A DNA stretch of 64,000 bases from Chitinophagaceae bacterium (GCA_016787085.1 JAEUVJ010000048.1:83171-147170); one strand, 5' to 3'; shown: positions 16,592 to 26,912, numbered from the stretch's first letter. Numbers and translations are program-made. Notes: generated from the sequence alone by a model not told the origin.

Positions 16592-19500
16592 TTAGTTTGA
16601 TTTCATGACCCTGATCTGCTGATCCTTGCTCTTATCGGAATAACCCAGGTTCACGATATAGAAGCCTGCAGATTTTCCGGTCAGGTCAACAGTGATCACA
16701 TTGGAGCCGCTGCCATTGCCGCCGAATACCCTGTTCCATAGCAACTGGCCAGCACTGTTGTAAACAGTCACATAACGAAGGTCGGACGGAGCCTGTACCC
16801 ACCAGAGGTTGAACTGCTCGGCGAACACACTCGGTGTTACTATAAAACCGTCTGCCCTTAACCTGGATGGCAATGTACGGGTAGTGACATTTACATTATC
16901 AATGAACACGTTGTTCTGGTTATTGTTTGAATTCCTGAAGACTACCTGTAAAGGTCCGTTAGGAGCGTAAGCCGTCAGGTCAATCGTTTCCTTTCTCCAC
17001 AGGTAATATGCATTGGGAATGTATTCTGTGGCCACGGGCGTATTGTCATAAATGGTCTGCAGGGCAGTTCCCCATTTTTTATACACAGAGGTAAAAGTGT
17101 TGCCGCAATCCCTGGTCACCAATACTTCCAGTGTATCCATCGGGATGGTGCCTGTAGCAGCTACTTTGGTAGCAGCAGACAGATCAAAAGTGAGTTTTAC
17201 CGAGTCAACATCGCTAAAGCTCAATACCGGTGAATACATAACGTCTCTTTGCCCTGCAGAGAGGTATCCGAAGTTTCTCATAAAGGCGGAGCCATTGCTG
17301 TTGAAACCGGCTGAGGATTTTGCCCAGGTAGTGGATGCGTCAGCATTACTGAGCGCCCATCCTGACGGGATGAATGTACTTCCTTCGAAGCCTTCCACCA
17401 GCGGAGCGGCGGTTGTGGATACTGAGTAAACTGTTTTGACCAGCGTATCATTGACGCGGTATTGGTCGCCGGTACCGCCAGCAGTGACCGGGTCAATAGT
17501 GTAAGCCGTAATAGCGTTGGCGCCGGTTGCCAGTGTCCGTGCAGTCAGTGCTACTGTTGCAGTAGCATTCGGGGCAAGATTTACACCTGTAACAATCGTG
17601 GTATCAGGTGTCCCCGTTCCAATCCTGTAAACAACTTTATAAGCTGTTACTGCTTCAGTTCCTTTGTTGCGTACAGTCGCAGATGGTGTATAGGCAGTGG
17701 CACACTGGATATCCGGTGTTACGGCGGTCACTTCCAGGTCTCTCCTGAATACAGGAGCAATATTGATATTATCAATGAAGATATTATTACCCCAGTCGTT
17801 CCTGTTCTCAAACTGAACGATCAGGCTGCCGCCGGTAAACGTATTGTTCAGGGCGATAGTTTCCGTTCTCCATTGTGCATCGGTTGGGTTTCTGAAATCT
17901 GCATCGCTGGCTCCTGCTGTAGCCAGTGTAGGGCCTGACTTGCTGTACACGCTGGTAAAGGTGGCACCACAATTGGTAGAAACCAATACCCTTAGTCTGT
18001 CAAATGCCTGGAAGCTGCCATCATCATAGTTTCTATGCGCCACATCAAACGTAATGTTTACGGACTCGGCATTTGCGGTATTTACAGGTGGCGCTGCCAG
18101 AATATCCAATTGTCCGACGGTATTATTATTATAGTTGTCAATGAAGGCAGAGAAGCCGCTGGTCTTGCCCGGAGCAGTTCTTACCCACGTTATATTGGCA
18201 TTCGGGTTTTGTAATGTCCAGTTGGTAGGGGCAAATGCAGCACCTTCGAATCCTTGTACCACATTGGGGAATGTGGTGGTAGCGATCGTAAAGGCCCTTG
18301 TCAATGTATCATTGGCTCTGCTGGCATCTAATGTTCCTGAAGCTGTCAGCGGATCGGCCACGAAGAACTTGATCGAATGTGAGCCGGCTGAAGGCGTAAT
18401 TGCCGGGAAGCTGGCCGTATAGGTACCGGTAGGAGCCAGTACCGTGTTGACAGCCTGTATGACAGGTGTACCACCATCAAGGGTATAACCTACCTTGAAT
18501 GAGTTGACATTTTCATTGCTTCCGTTCCTGACAGTAAACGTAGGTGCAAAGCTGGCGCACTCAAACGCATTTGGACGGGTAACGCTGTTCGCAACCATAT
18601 CCACGAATGGCGGATTGGCAATATTGATATTATCTAACCAGATCCTGTTGCCAAAGCCGGCTTTACTTCTGAATACGACAAATAACTGGCCGGTAAGGTC
18701 AGATGCGGCCAGGTTGATGGTCTCTGTTCTCCATTGGCCGCTGTTAGCAGGTGTGAACGGCGCTGCTGTCGTGAAACCCGGTATAGTAGCCAGGGTGGTA
18801 CCACCCTTTTTAAATACTTCTGTATAAGTGTTGCCGCAATCTTTAGAGATCAGTATGATCAATGTATCGCTGAATGTGGCAGAGAAAGGAGAATAGGCTA
18901 CGTCAAATTTGATCTGTGCAGCCGTTAATCCCGTAGTATTAATGATCGGGGAGCGGATATCATCGAACTTTCCGCCACCGTCGAAATCATAGTGATTGAT
19001 AACAGCCGAGGTCACGTTGCTGGTACTGCTTGGTGGTGCGCCTGCCGGTGTGGCTAATTGCCATATCGGCGGTGTTCCGTTCGACTCAATAGTCCAGGGG
19101 GCTATGGACGGGTTGTCAAAATTTTGCGAAACGGGTATATTGGCGGGACCGGCAATATTCAAATTCACCGTCACCGTATCGTTGGCAGGAACACCATCGG
19201 CCAATCCATTGGGATCGCTGGTAAACAACTTCAGAGCATTAGCGCCAATGGTTAGTGTAACGGCCGGTACGGCTACTACCGTGGTCTGGCCGGCAGCTAA
19301 ACTAAGACCGGTAATGGTATTGGTGGTAGCAGGACCTGTGCCGATCCTGGAACCTACGGTAACAGACGTCATCGTATTCAAACCATTATTGGTGATCCTT
19401 ATTCTTGGAGTAATGGTGCCTGGGCAAATAGGATTGCCATATGTGATAACATTACAGCCGGTTCCCACTTCACTTCCGCCAGGATTGATCACGGCTACAG

Positions 19501-20650
19501 GAGCAGCGTCGAGGCTAGGGCCACTGGCAGGGGGTAAACAACCAGGAGAGGTAAGATATCCTGCACGGCAGTTGGCCACTACCCATTCCATACGGGCTGC
19601 CTGTTTAGTGGTAAACATAGAATAACAGGCATCATCCGTATAATCCATATAGTTCTGGTACTGAAAACCGGGAGAGGATGGAGAGCATGCATCAGTGCGT
19701 ACACCACTTGGGCAACCACCTGTAGGAGCAGCCTGGTTAGGGGTATCCCCGATGGCCTGATCGTTGGCTCCACCAGCCAAAGTAGCGTCGGAGATTACAC
19801 ATGCCCCCGGCAAATTGCGGAAGTCTGAACTTGTACATGCAGAACCATCATCGCCCCAGATATGAAATAAGCCGAAGTAGTGACCGGCTTCATGAGACAA
19901 AGTGCGGCCCATATTAAAATTAGGGTCAACATAACAGGGATTATTGGATGTGCCGATAATATCTGTCACCACACCTTGCTGCGACGCATTGGAGGTTCCC
20001 GGGAATGTGGCATAGCCTAACAAAGCGCCACCGCCGCCTACCCAGACATTGAAATACTGATTAAAATCCCATACATCTAAACCACCCGCAGCAGTGCTTT
20101 TGATGGGGTCGTTGCTGCTGGCATTATAAGTGGTTGAACTGGATCTTCTTTCGATACCGTTTGTCGGTTGACCCGAAGGGGTTCTCTGGGCCAGGCAGAA
20201 CCTGATCTGGCTATGCCCGCGGACAGGGTAAAAGTTAACACCATTTGTACTATCAGGGTTAAGACCTGAGTAGTCAAGGTTCAGGCGATCTACCTGTGCC
20301 TGGATGTCTGCATCCGAAATGATGTAAGGATTGGGAAGAACAATGTGAAACACAATAGGAATGGTCACAATAGCATTCAGCCTGTTGCCAGAGCCGGCTT
20401 GCTGCCCACCCCTGTTTTGCTCCAATTGCTGAAGCAACATTTCATTGGCCTGTTTCAGGCTGGGGTTTTGGCGGTAAACATCTTCCAGGTGGGACATCGT
20501 TCCGCACCTTTGATCGTCAGGCTGTTTCTTTTCACGGGCTCCGGAAGCTGTTTCCTGCAGCTGTGATAAAAAGGTCGTTTGCTGCTGTGCAAAAACGGAA
20601 AAACCAAGTAATAAGAAAACCGTTAATGGCAGAAAAGTAGATTTTTTCAA
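16592..20650 (-). CDS. Secreted M43-family zinc metalloprotease with T9SS sorting domain
   Basis: This is a 1352-residue secreted protein with a signal peptide at 1-21 (ends VFAQ). The pappalysin-like M43 catalytic domain covers about 90-370; the zinc motif is HEAGHYFGLFH at 253-263, and a Met-turn candidate is YMDYTDDACYSMF. After it come three repeats of a CARDB-like Ig domain plus a MAM-like 'choice-of-anchor J' jellyroll. Each jellyroll has similar phrases (FDVAYSPFS, FDVAHRNYD, FDLSAATKV; and VFIDNVNV or IFIDNINI closings). The last about 90 residues (from ADGFIVTPSVFAEQF to QQIRVMKSN) form a type A T9SS sorting domain, so the enzyme should be exported by the type IX system and attached to the surface or released. 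The gene is monocistronic with a strong terminator. Confidence 0.88.
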   Translation of the reverse strand: MKKSTFLPLTVFLLLGFSVFAQQQTTFLSQLQETASGAREKKQPDDQRCGTMSHLEDVYRQNPSLKQANEMLLQQLEQNRGGQQAGSGNRLNAIVTIPIVFHIVLPNPYIISDADIQAQVDRLNLDYSGLNPDSTNGVNFYPVRGHSQIRFCLAQRTPSGQPTNGIERRSSSTTYNASSNDPIKSTAAGGLDVWDFNQYFNVWVGGGGALLGYATFPGTSNASQQGVVTDIIGTSNNPCYVDPNFNMGRTLSHEAGHYFGLFHIWGDDGSACTSSDFRNLPGACVISDATLAGGANDQAIGDTPNQAAPTGGCPSGVRTDACSPSSPGFQYQNYMDYTDDACYSMFTTKQAARMEWVVANCRAGYLTSPGCLPPASGPSLDAAPVAVINPGGSEVGTGCNVITYGNPICPGTITPRIRITNNGLNTMTSVTVGSRIGTGPATTNTITGLSLAAGQTTVVAVPAVTLTIGANALKLFTSDPNGLADGVPANDTVTVNLNIAGPANIPVSQNFDNPSIAPWTIESNGTPPIWQLATPAGAPPSSTSNVTSAVINHYDFDGGGKFDDIRSPIINTTGLTAAQIKFDVAYSPFSATFSDTLIILISKDCGNTYTEVFKKGGTTLATIPGFTTAAPFTPANSGQWRTETINLAASDLTGQLFVVFRSKAGFGNRIWLDNINIANPPFVDMVANSVTRPNAFECASFAPTFTVRNGSNENVNSFKVGYTLDGGTPVIQAVNTVLAPTGTYTASFPAITPSAGSHSIKFFVADPLTASGTLDASRANDTLTRAFTIATTTFPNVVQGFEGAAFAPTNWTLQNPNANITWVRTAPGKTSGFSAFIDNYNNNTVGQLDILAAPPVNTANAESVNITFDVAHRNYDDGSFQAFDRLRVLVSTNCGATFTSVYSKSGPTLATAGASDADFRNPTDAQWRTETIALNNTFTGGSLIVQFENRNDWGNNIFIDNINIAPVFRRDLEVTAVTPDIQCATAYTPSATVRNKGTEAVTAYKVVYRIGTGTPDTTIVTGVNLAPNATATVALTARTLATGANAITAYTIDPVTAGGTGDQYRVNDTLVKTVYSVSTTAAPLVEGFEGSTFIPSGWALSNADASTTWAKSSAGFNSNGSAFMRNFGYLSAGQRDVMYSPVLSFSDVDSVKLTFDLSAATKVAATGTIPMDTLEVLVTRDCGNTFTSVYKKWGTALQTIYDNTPVATEYIPNAYYLWRKETIDLTAYAPNGPLQVVFRNSNNNQNNVFIDNVNVTTRTLPSRLRADGFIVTPSVFAEQFNLWWVQAPSDLRYVTVYNSAGQLLWNRVFGGNGSGSNVITVDLTGKSAGFYIVNLGYSDKSKDQQIRVMKSN

Positions 20651-20900
20651 AGCAGTATAGTTTTAATTTAAAAAAGGAAGTTCTCTCGTCCGAAAAGAGG
20701 CTACAATTATACAGAATAAAACAAACACCCGGAAAAAAATCTTAGCGGGATATACAGGGGCATTACTTTCTTATTTTCAATCAGTTTACCGTTCTCAGAG
20801 GCTATCTTAAACCCGGCTTGTATGGCAAAAAAATAATAACTGAAAATACCTATCTTCCGGTTGTTATTCAACGACTACTTTCAATCCAAAACTTCTGCTG
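20651..20900. other. Divergent intergenic region, no gene seen
   Basis: A 250-bp AT-rich region lies between the divergent protease and nucleoside-permease genes and must hold both promoters. I see no clear TAnnTTTG box, hairpin or small ORF in it. Confidence 0.5.
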
Positions 20901-22160
20901 ATGAATATTAAGTTTAGGCTGACCGTTCTTAGTTTTCTCCAGTTTTTTGTATGGGGTGCCTGGCTGCTGACGATCGGAACTTATTGCCTGAATGCTAAGG
21001 GGTGGAGCTTCCCTGAATTTGGCGCCATCTTTTCTACATTGGCCCTTTCTTCCATTTTCATGCCTGCATTAACCGGTATAATTGCCGACAGGTGGGTAAA
21101 CGCAGAACGTTTATACGGCATTTTGCATATCCTGTATGGGGCGGTATTGTTTTATGTGCCGCAGGTCAATGATCCGGATACATTGTACTATGTGATTTTT
21201 GCGGCTATGATCTGTTACATGCCGACCATTTCCTTATCCAATACCATTTCTTACACGATACTGAAGAATAATCATTATGATGTGGTAAAAGCATTTCCGC
21301 CGATACGTGTTTTTGGTACCATTGGATTTATTGCGGCTCTATGGACCACTAATCTGTCAGGCAGTAAAGCCAATGCAAACCAGTTTTTGATTGGGGCCGT
21401 GGCTGCTATTCTTTTAGGGTTGTATTCGTTCACACTGCCTAAATGCCCGCCGCCGAAATCTATCTCAAAAGATGCTTCAGTTATAGAGCAATTGGGGTTG
21501 AGTGCATTCAAACTGTTTGCGAAATACAAGATGGCATTGTTCTTTCTGTTTTCTATGTTACTTGGAGCTGCATTACAACTGACCAATATGTATGGCGATT
21601 CTTTTATTACCGGTTTTGAAAGACAGCCTCAGTATGCAGATTCATATGTTGTAAAATATTCTACCGTCATTCTTTCCATTTCACAGATATCTGAAACGGT
21701 CTTTATACTTACCATCCCGTTCTTTTTAAAACGATTCGGAATTAAAAAGGTGATGTTGTTTTCCATGCTGGCATGGGTGTTGCGGTTTGGATTGTTTGCC
21801 TATGGCGATCCTTCTTTGTCCGGCACTGCCCTGATCGTTCTCTCCTGTATCGTTTATGGGATGGCTTTTGACTTTTTTAATATCTCAGGGTCCTTGTTTA
21901 TCGAGACCAATACAGATTCAGGCATACGGGCCAGTGCACAAGGCCTGTTCATGATGATGACAAACGGTATTGGCGCCTGGCTGGGAAGTACGATCAGCGG
22001 ATATGTAATTGGCAAATACTTTATACTGCCAAACGGAGACAGCGACTGGCATGGTATCTGGCTTAGTTTTGCGATCTATGCGTTAGTGGTAGCTGTATTT
22101 TTCACTATATTATTCAAACACAAACATGACCCGAAAGCTATCTCCGGCGTACAACATTAA
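20901..22160 (+). CDS. NupG-type nucleoside:H+ symporter
   Basis: This is a 419-residue MFS permease with about 12 hydrophobic helices, the length of E. coli NupG (418). It opens KFRLTVLSFLQFFVWGAWLL and has IFMPALTGIIADRWVNAERL in the loop after helix 2 and VKAFPPIRVFGTIGFIAALW around helix 5. The late segment IETNTDSGIRASAQGLFMMM is characteristic of NupG/XapB proteins. These import nucleosides with protons across the inner membrane. The exact nucleoside range cannot be told. The small lipoprotein gene 58 bp downstream may be in the same transcript. Confidence 0.85.
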   Translation: MNIKFRLTVLSFLQFFVWGAWLLTIGTYCLNAKGWSFPEFGAIFSTLALSSIFMPALTGIIADRWVNAERLYGILHILYGAVLFYVPQVNDPDTLYYVIFAAMICYMPTISLSNTISYTILKNNHYDVVKAFPPIRVFGTIGFIAALWTTNLSGSKANANQFLIGAVAAILLGLYSFTLPKCPPPKSISKDASVIEQLGLSAFKLFAKYKMALFFLFSMLLGAALQLTNMYGDSFITGFERQPQYADSYVVKYSTVILSISQISETVFILTIPFFLKRFGIKKVMLFSMLAWVLRFGLFAYGDPSLSGTALIVLSCIVYGMAFDFFNISGSLFIETNTDSGIRASAQGLFMMMTNGIGAWLGSTISGYVIGKYFILPNGDSDWHGIWLSFAIYALVVAVFFTILFKHKHDPKAISGVQH

Positions 22161-22218
22161 TTTTTGAACAGGCAACGGATTTTTCACCCGTGTTGTCAGT
22201 AAGGACAAACAGGATGAT

Positions 22219-22665
22219 ATGAAAAGAATCCTAATCGTTATTGTTATTCTTTCTGTAGTGGCCGCTTCCTGCAAAAAGGAAGATAACACAGGGCCCGGTA
22301 TTATCGGGCGATGGAAATTGGTTTCGGTTACCGATAAGGTTACCAACACTACTTACTTCAAACCGGCAGGTTATAACAGGGACATCAAACTTACATTTAC
22401 TGCCAGTTCGGTGTCAGGGCAAACCGGAAAAAACATATTGTCCGGCGGCCAATATTCATTCCAGAACGGAACAGACCTTGTGTTCGGTACGATAGGAAGC
22501 ACCTTCGTAAATGAAGATGAGTGGGGCTCCATGTTTCTTACGGTTTTGTACGCCTGCGGTTTGCAATCAGTATATCCCTGTGCTCCATCTAAGGTCACTT
22601 TTTTGGGCCCGACAATGAAGATCGAATCGCCGTTGAGGTACGATCTTGTATTGGCAAGATATTAG
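22219..22665 (+). CDS. Small lipocalin-like lipoprotein
   Basis: This is a 148-residue lipoprotein. The signal (KRILIVIVILSVVAASC) has its lipobox Cys at 18. The mature start GIIGRWKLVSVTDKVTNTTY is the 'lipocalin-like' opening (GxWxL...) common in small Bacteroidota lipoproteins of unknown ligand, followed by short beta strands. No ligand or role can be named. Another member of the same broad type lies at 46402-46800. A GC-rich hairpin follows at 22687-22714. Confidence 0.65.
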   Translation: MKRILIVIVILSVVAASCKKEDNTGPGIIGRWKLVSVTDKVTNTTYFKPAGYNRDIKLTFTASSVSGQTGKNILSGGQYSFQNGTDLVFGTIGSTFVNEDEWGSMFLTVLYACGLQSVYPCAPSKVTFLGPTMKIESPLRYDLVLARY

Positions 22666-22686
22666 TTCCGGCAACCTGCTACATAA

Positions 22687-22714
22687 GAATGCCCCGCCAA
22701 CCGGCGGGGCATTC
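22687..22714. terminator. Hairpin between convergent lipoprotein and trxA genes
   Basis: A perfect 12-bp stem (22687-22698 with 22703-22714) with loop AACC, lying between convergent genes. The T tracts on both sides are weak, so it could act as a bidirectional terminator or only as an RNA 3'-end stabiliser. Confidence 0.65.
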
Positions 22715-22738
22715 AGCATTATACCTGTTGAAGGTGAA

Positions 22739-23056
22739 TTATATATGCGCTTCGATCTTTTTTACAAAATTATTCTTTGGCTGTGCGCCTACTAATTTAT
22801 CTACTACCTGGCCATTTTTAATGAACAGGATAGCAGGTATAGAAGTAATGCCATAATTCATAGATACCTGGGGGTTATTGTCAACATTTACTTTACCTAC
22901 GTTCACTTTGCCATCATACTCCTTAGAGAGCTCTTCAATAACCGGCCCGATAGCCCGGCATGGACCACACCATTCTGCCCAGAAGTCCACTACGGTCAGT
23001 TTATCAGAAGCCAGTACATCAGCCTGGAAATTGGAATCATTGAATTCTTTTGCCAT
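22739..23056 (-). CDS. trxA: Thioredoxin
   Basis: This 105-residue cytosolic thioredoxin reduces protein disulfides with electrons from thioredoxin reductase. The active site is [13 protein letters not shown] (Cys at about 32 and 35). The cis-proline segment [13 protein letters not shown] and the closing [19 protein letters not shown] are standard. There is no signal peptide. A good Bacteroidota promoter lies at 23095-23126, giving a leader of about 33 nt. Confidence 0.95.
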   Translation of the reverse strand: MAKEFNDSNFQADVLASDKLTVVDFWAEWCGPCRAIGPVIEELSKEYDGKVNVGKVNVDNNPQVSMNYGITSIPAILFIKNGQVVDKLVGAQPKNNFVKKIEAHI

Positions 23057-23094
23057 TGTATAGATTTTTAATTTTTTTAGTTATCAAAGGACTG

Positions 23095-23126
23095 CAAATT
23101 TAAGTCCGTCACTAATAACAGGCAAA
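23095..23126 (-). promoter_or_regulatory. trxA promoter (TTTG-N20-TAAATTTG)
   Basis: On the minus strand TTTG (23126-23123) is followed after 20 bp by TAAATTTG (23102-23095). Both match the Bacteroidota vegetative consensus with ideal spacing, about 39 bp before the trxA ATG. Confidence 0.7.
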
Positions 23127-23200
23127 GCTGGCAGAAAGTTGTGCAAAACTTGTCATTCTTTTTTGTCAACTGCCTGACACACCTGCTATAAAGGCACTGC

Positions 23201-26200
23201 TTATGAATTCGTTAACACCTGTACCTCCAGCTCAGGTTTGTTTTCAATGAACTGAATCAATTCTTCATTCATCTCAAACGTATTGGTACCTCTTGTCAGT
23301 ATCACTTTCAGGTTATTTTTGGGTTCTGCCAGTACAAAATTCAATGTGGTCTTTCCGCCGCGGTAGTTCTTCATATTCTTTTCTACAAAATCCACCAGTT
23401 CATTTGTTATATCCTGCGGATGCACTTCAATATTGATCTGCCGGGTAAGGGTTTTCTTTAATGTTTCAGCCAGCGATACCAGTTGTACTTTGAATTCAAA
23501 TTCATCCTTATTATAGCGGGGTTTGAAGTACCCGGTGATCATCACCGTGGTTCCCTGTTGCAGGAACGGTGATATTTTCAGGTAATCCTCGCTGAATAAA
23601 GGAAATTCTGTTTTGCCGGAATAATCTTCGATCACGAAGTTGCCGTATTTGTTACCGCTTCGGGCGATGCGATGCTGTGCATCGGCTACCAATCCAAGAA
23701 TGCGGAATATCCTGCCGGGATTGGGTTGCAGTTTGATCGCCTCCCTGAATTCATTAAAATCAGCGATCGCAGTGATACCGTAGTGCTTCATTTCAAAACG
23801 GTAATGATCCAGCGGATGCCCACTCAGGAACATACCGGTCACTTCTTTTTCAAAGTCCAGTTGCTGTGTCAGTGACCAGTGTTCACATTCAGGTAAGCGG
23901 GGTGGAGGGATCTCCATGGTAATAGGAAGATCGCCGAATAATGTATTGGCAGTAGTGGCGTTTTGCGTAGTGATGACCTGCCCGTATTTGATGATCCTTT
24001 CCAGCCCGGTAATGGTTTCGTTTTCGGGGTGGTGAAAGAACTGAGCACGGTGATGTTCCGGGAAGCAATCAAAGCCGCCGGCATAAGCAAGGCTTTCCAG
24101 CGTTTTTTTATTGACCGTCCGTTGATTGATGCGTTTGATGAAATCAAAGATGTTGGTATAAGCCCCGCCTTTCATTCTTTCTTCAATGATGCTTTCTACT
24201 GCCGCTTCGCCCACACCTTTCAATCCGCCAAGGCCAAAACGGATCTCACCGGCCTTATTGACGGCAAAACCTTTCAGCGATTCATTGATATCCGGTCCCA
24301 GTACTTTAATGCCCATTCGTTTACATTCTTCCATGAAGAACGTGATCTTATCAATACTACCGGCGTTGTTCAATACCGCCGCCATGTATTCGGCAGGGTA
24401 ATGTGATTTTAAATAAGCAGTCTGATAAGCCACATACGCATAACAGGTAGAGTGTGATTTATTGAACGCATATTGCGCAAATGCTTCCCAGTCGGTCCAG
24501 ATCTTTTCCAACTTTTCCGGGGGTAGAAATTTTGCCGTAGCGCCGGTAATGAATTGCGATTTCATCTTATCCAGCACCGCCTTTTGTTTTTTACCCATCG
24601 CTTTACGCAACACGTCTGCATCGCCTTTACTAAAACCTGCCAGTTTTTGCGCCAGCAACATCACCTGCTCCTGGTAAACAGTGATGCCATACGTCTCTTC
24701 AAGATATTCCTGCATTTCCGGGAGGTCGTAAGTGATCGCCTCCCTGCCGTGCTTGCGGTCAATATAGTTGGGGATATACGCAATAGGTCCGGGACGGTAC
24801 AGGGCATTCATAGCGATCAGGTCTCCGAACTTATCCGGCTTCAGTTCACGCAGGTATTTCTGCATGCCGGGACTTTCGAACTGGAATGTGCCGATGGTGG
24901 CGCCATGCTGGTATAGTTCAAATGTCTTTTTATCATCTAAGGGTATCTCATCTATGTTGATGTCAACGCCGTGGTTCTGTTTGATAAGTACCAACGCATT
25001 TTTAATAATGGTGAGGGTCTTTAAACCCAGAAAGTCCATTTTGATAACACCGGCCTCTTCGATCACATTCCCCTCTATCTGCGTTACCCATAATGGCGAA
25101 TCTTTTGCTACTGCAACCGGTATTAATTCTGTCAGGTCTTTGGGTGCAATGATGATGCCGGCCGCATGAATGCCCGTATTGCGAACCGAACCTTCCAGCC
25201 TTTCTGCTTCATGCAGGACCCTTCCGGCCAGTGTTGTTTCCTGGTTATAGATGTCACGCAGTCTTTTCACATTCTCCAGTTCATCATTACCCAGTCCATC
25301 TTTTTCCTCAAGTGATTTTTCACCGTCTTTTTGTTTCATCGGTGCATGCAGCACTCTTCTTAGCTCAATGCCGGGTCTTTCAGGAACTAATTTCGCCAGC
25401 GCATTGGATTCCGGCAATGGCAGGTCCATCACTCTTGCTACATCTTTGATACTCATCTTGGCAGCCATGGTACCATAGGTGATGATCTGTGCTACCTGGT
25501 TCTTACCGTATTTGTCAACGACATAATCAATCACTTTTTGTCTTCCTTCATCGTCAAAGTCCGTATCAATATCGGGCATGGATTTACGATCCGGGTTCAG
25601 GAATCTTTCAAACAGCAGGTTATACTTGATGGGGTCAATATTGGTAATGCCGATACAATACGCTACCACGGATCCGGCTGCTGATCCGCGGCCGGGGCCA
25701 ATGAATACACCGATGTCACGTCCGGCTTTGATAAAGTCACTTACAATTAAAAAGTAACCGGCAAACCCCATCGTTTTGATGGTGTACAGTTCAAACCTTA
25801 TCCTTTCGTCTATTTCCGGGGTTATTTCTTTATAACGGTTTTTGGCGCCTTCCCAGGTGATGTGTTCGAGGTATTCATCCTGCGATGCGAACTTCTTCGG
25901 TACCTGGAAGAAGGGAAGCAGGATATCCCGCTTCAGGTTAAGCAGATCAACTTTATCAACGATCTCGTTGGTATTATCTATCGCTTCGGGAAGATCATGA
26001 AACACTTTGCTCATCTCTTCCGTCGTCTTGAAGTAGAACTGGTCGTTGGGAAAAGCAAAGCGCTTATCTTTTATATGCACGTCATCATCCACGAAATCAC
26101 GAAGGGCGGGGGTCGTTATTTTTTCACCGGTATTGATACATAATAAAATATCATGTGCATTGAAATCGTCCCGGTCAACATAGTGTGAATCGTTGCTGGC

Positions 26201-26827
26201 GATGACCTTTACATTGTATTTTTTGGCAAACTTCAGGAGCACTTCATTCACTTTATCCTGCTCAGCCATTCCATGCCGTTGCAGTTCTACGTAATAATCT
26301 TCCTGGAATATATTCAGCCACCATTTGAATTCATTCTCACCTTCCTCTTCTCCTTTTTTCAATATAGCTTGCGGCACAGAAGCGCCAAGACAACAGGTGG
26401 TGGCAATGAGTCCTTTATGGTGCCGGAGAATAAGCTCTTTATCAATGCGGGGGTATTTACCATACATGCCTTCGATGAAGCCCAATGAGGTCAGCTTGAT
26501 CAGGTTTTGGTAGCCTTCTTCATTTTTGGCCAGCAGTATCTGGTGACAGCGCTTATCTTTTTGCTCTTTGGTAAATGTCTTCTGATGTCTTGTTTCGGTA
26601 ATATAGAATTCACAACCTACCACCGGTTTCACTTTGGGCTTGCCATCTTCGCCTTTATGCTTGTAGGCTTCCGCTACAAATTCAAAAGCGCCAAACATAT
26701 TGCCATGGTCACTGATGGCTAATGCGGGCATACCGTCAGCAATCGCTTTCTTGTATAGATTCTGTATAGATGCAGCTCCGTCAAGGAGTGAGAACTGGGT
26801 ATGTACGTGGAGATGAGAGAATTTCAT
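23201..26827 (-). CDS. dnaE: DNA polymerase III alpha subunit
   Basis: This is the replicative polymerase catalytic subunit, 1208 residues from the ATG at 26827. That start gives KFSHLHVHTQFSLLDGAASI, the normal DnaE N-terminus of the PHP domain. An upstream in-frame TTG would add seven residues coded by a repeat and is rejected. PHP metal residues are seen in HLHVHTQ and ISDHGNMFG. The palm carries the catalytic acids in PDIDTDFDDEGR (about 395-410), with GPGRGSAAGSVVAYCIGIT just before. Then come the finger motif NKSHSTCYAYVAYQTAYLKS, the helix-hairpin-helix region (FGLGGLKGVGEAAVESI), and an OB domain. The C-terminus is short, typical of Bacteroidota DnaE. A heptamer tandem repeat abuts the start region. 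Confidence 0.95.
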   Translation of the reverse strand: MKFSHLHVHTQFSLLDGAASIQNLYKKAIADGMPALAISDHGNMFGAFEFVAEAYKHKGEDGKPKVKPVVGCEFYITETRHQKTFTKEQKDKRCHQILLAKNEEGYQNLIKLTSLGFIEGMYGKYPRIDKELILRHHKGLIATTCCLGASVPQAILKKGEEEGENEFKWWLNIFQEDYYVELQRHGMAEQDKVNEVLLKFAKKYNVKVIASNDSHYVDRDDFNAHDILLCINTGEKITTPALRDFVDDDVHIKDKRFAFPNDQFYFKTTEEMSKVFHDLPEAIDNTNEIVDKVDLLNLKRDILLPFFQVPKKFASQDEYLEHITWEGAKNRYKEITPEIDERIRFELYTIKTMGFAGYFLIVSDFIKAGRDIGVFIGPGRGSAAGSVVAYCIGITNIDPIKYNLLFERFLNPDRKSMPDIDTDFDDEGRQKVIDYVVDKYGKNQVAQIITYGTMAAKMSIKDVARVMDLPLPESNALAKLVPERPGIELRRVLHAPMKQKDGEKSLEEKDGLGNDELENVKRLRDIYNQETTLAGRVLHEAERLEGSVRNTGIHAAGIIIAPKDLTELIPVAVAKDSPLWVTQIEGNVIEEAGVIKMDFLGLKTLTIIKNALVLIKQNHGVDINIDEIPLDDKKTFELYQHGATIGTFQFESPGMQKYLRELKPDKFGDLIAMNALYRPGPIAYIPNYIDRKHGREAITYDLPEMQEYLEETYGITVYQEQVMLLAQKLAGFSKGDADVLRKAMGKKQKAVLDKMKSQFITGATAKFLPPEKLEKIWTDWEAFAQYAFNKSHSTCYAYVAYQTAYLKSHYPAEYMAAVLNNAGSIDKITFFMEECKRMGIKVLGPDINESLKGFAVNKAGEIRFGLGGLKGVGEAAVESIIEERMKGGAYTNIFDFIKRINQRTVNKKTLESLAYAGGFDCFPEHHRAQFFHHPENETITGLERIIKYGQVITTQNATTANTLFGDLPITMEIPPPRLPECEHWSLTQQLDFEKEVTGMFLSGHPLDHYRFEMKHYGITAIADFNEFREAIKLQPNPGRIFRILGLVADAQHRIARSGNKYGNFVIEDYSGKTEFPLFSEDYLKISPFLQQGTTVMITGYFKPRYNKDEFEFKVQLVSLAETLKKTLTRQINIEVHPQDITNELVDFVEKNMKNYRGGKTTLNFVLAEPKNNLKVILTRGTNTFEMNEELIQFIENKPELEVQVLTNS

Positions 26828-26836
26828 GGTCACCTG

Positions 26837-26912
26837 GTCAATAGTCAATAGTCAATAGTCAATAGTCAATAGTCAATAGTCAATAGTCAATAGTCAATAG
26901 TCAATAGTCAAT
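26837..26912. repeat. Heptamer tandem repeat (GTCAATA)n upstream of dnaE
   Basis: Ten perfect copies of GTCAATA run from 26837 to 26906, followed by a partial copy to 26912. The array ends 9 bp from the dnaE ATG (26825-26827 on the minus strand), so it occupies the translation-initiation region. Such arrays change copy number by slippage. Confidence 0.97.

Noticed and set aside
18996..19625. 209-codon plus-strand ORF
   Set aside because: It is the antisense frame of the repetitive M43 protease gene and has no start context or family features.
26828..26848. Upstream TTG start for dnaE
   Set aside because: It would add seven residues coded by the heptamer repeat; the conserved DnaE start is the ATG at 26827.
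26837..26912. CRISPR-like array
   Set aside because: The units are 7 bp with no spacers, so it is a simple tandem repeat.
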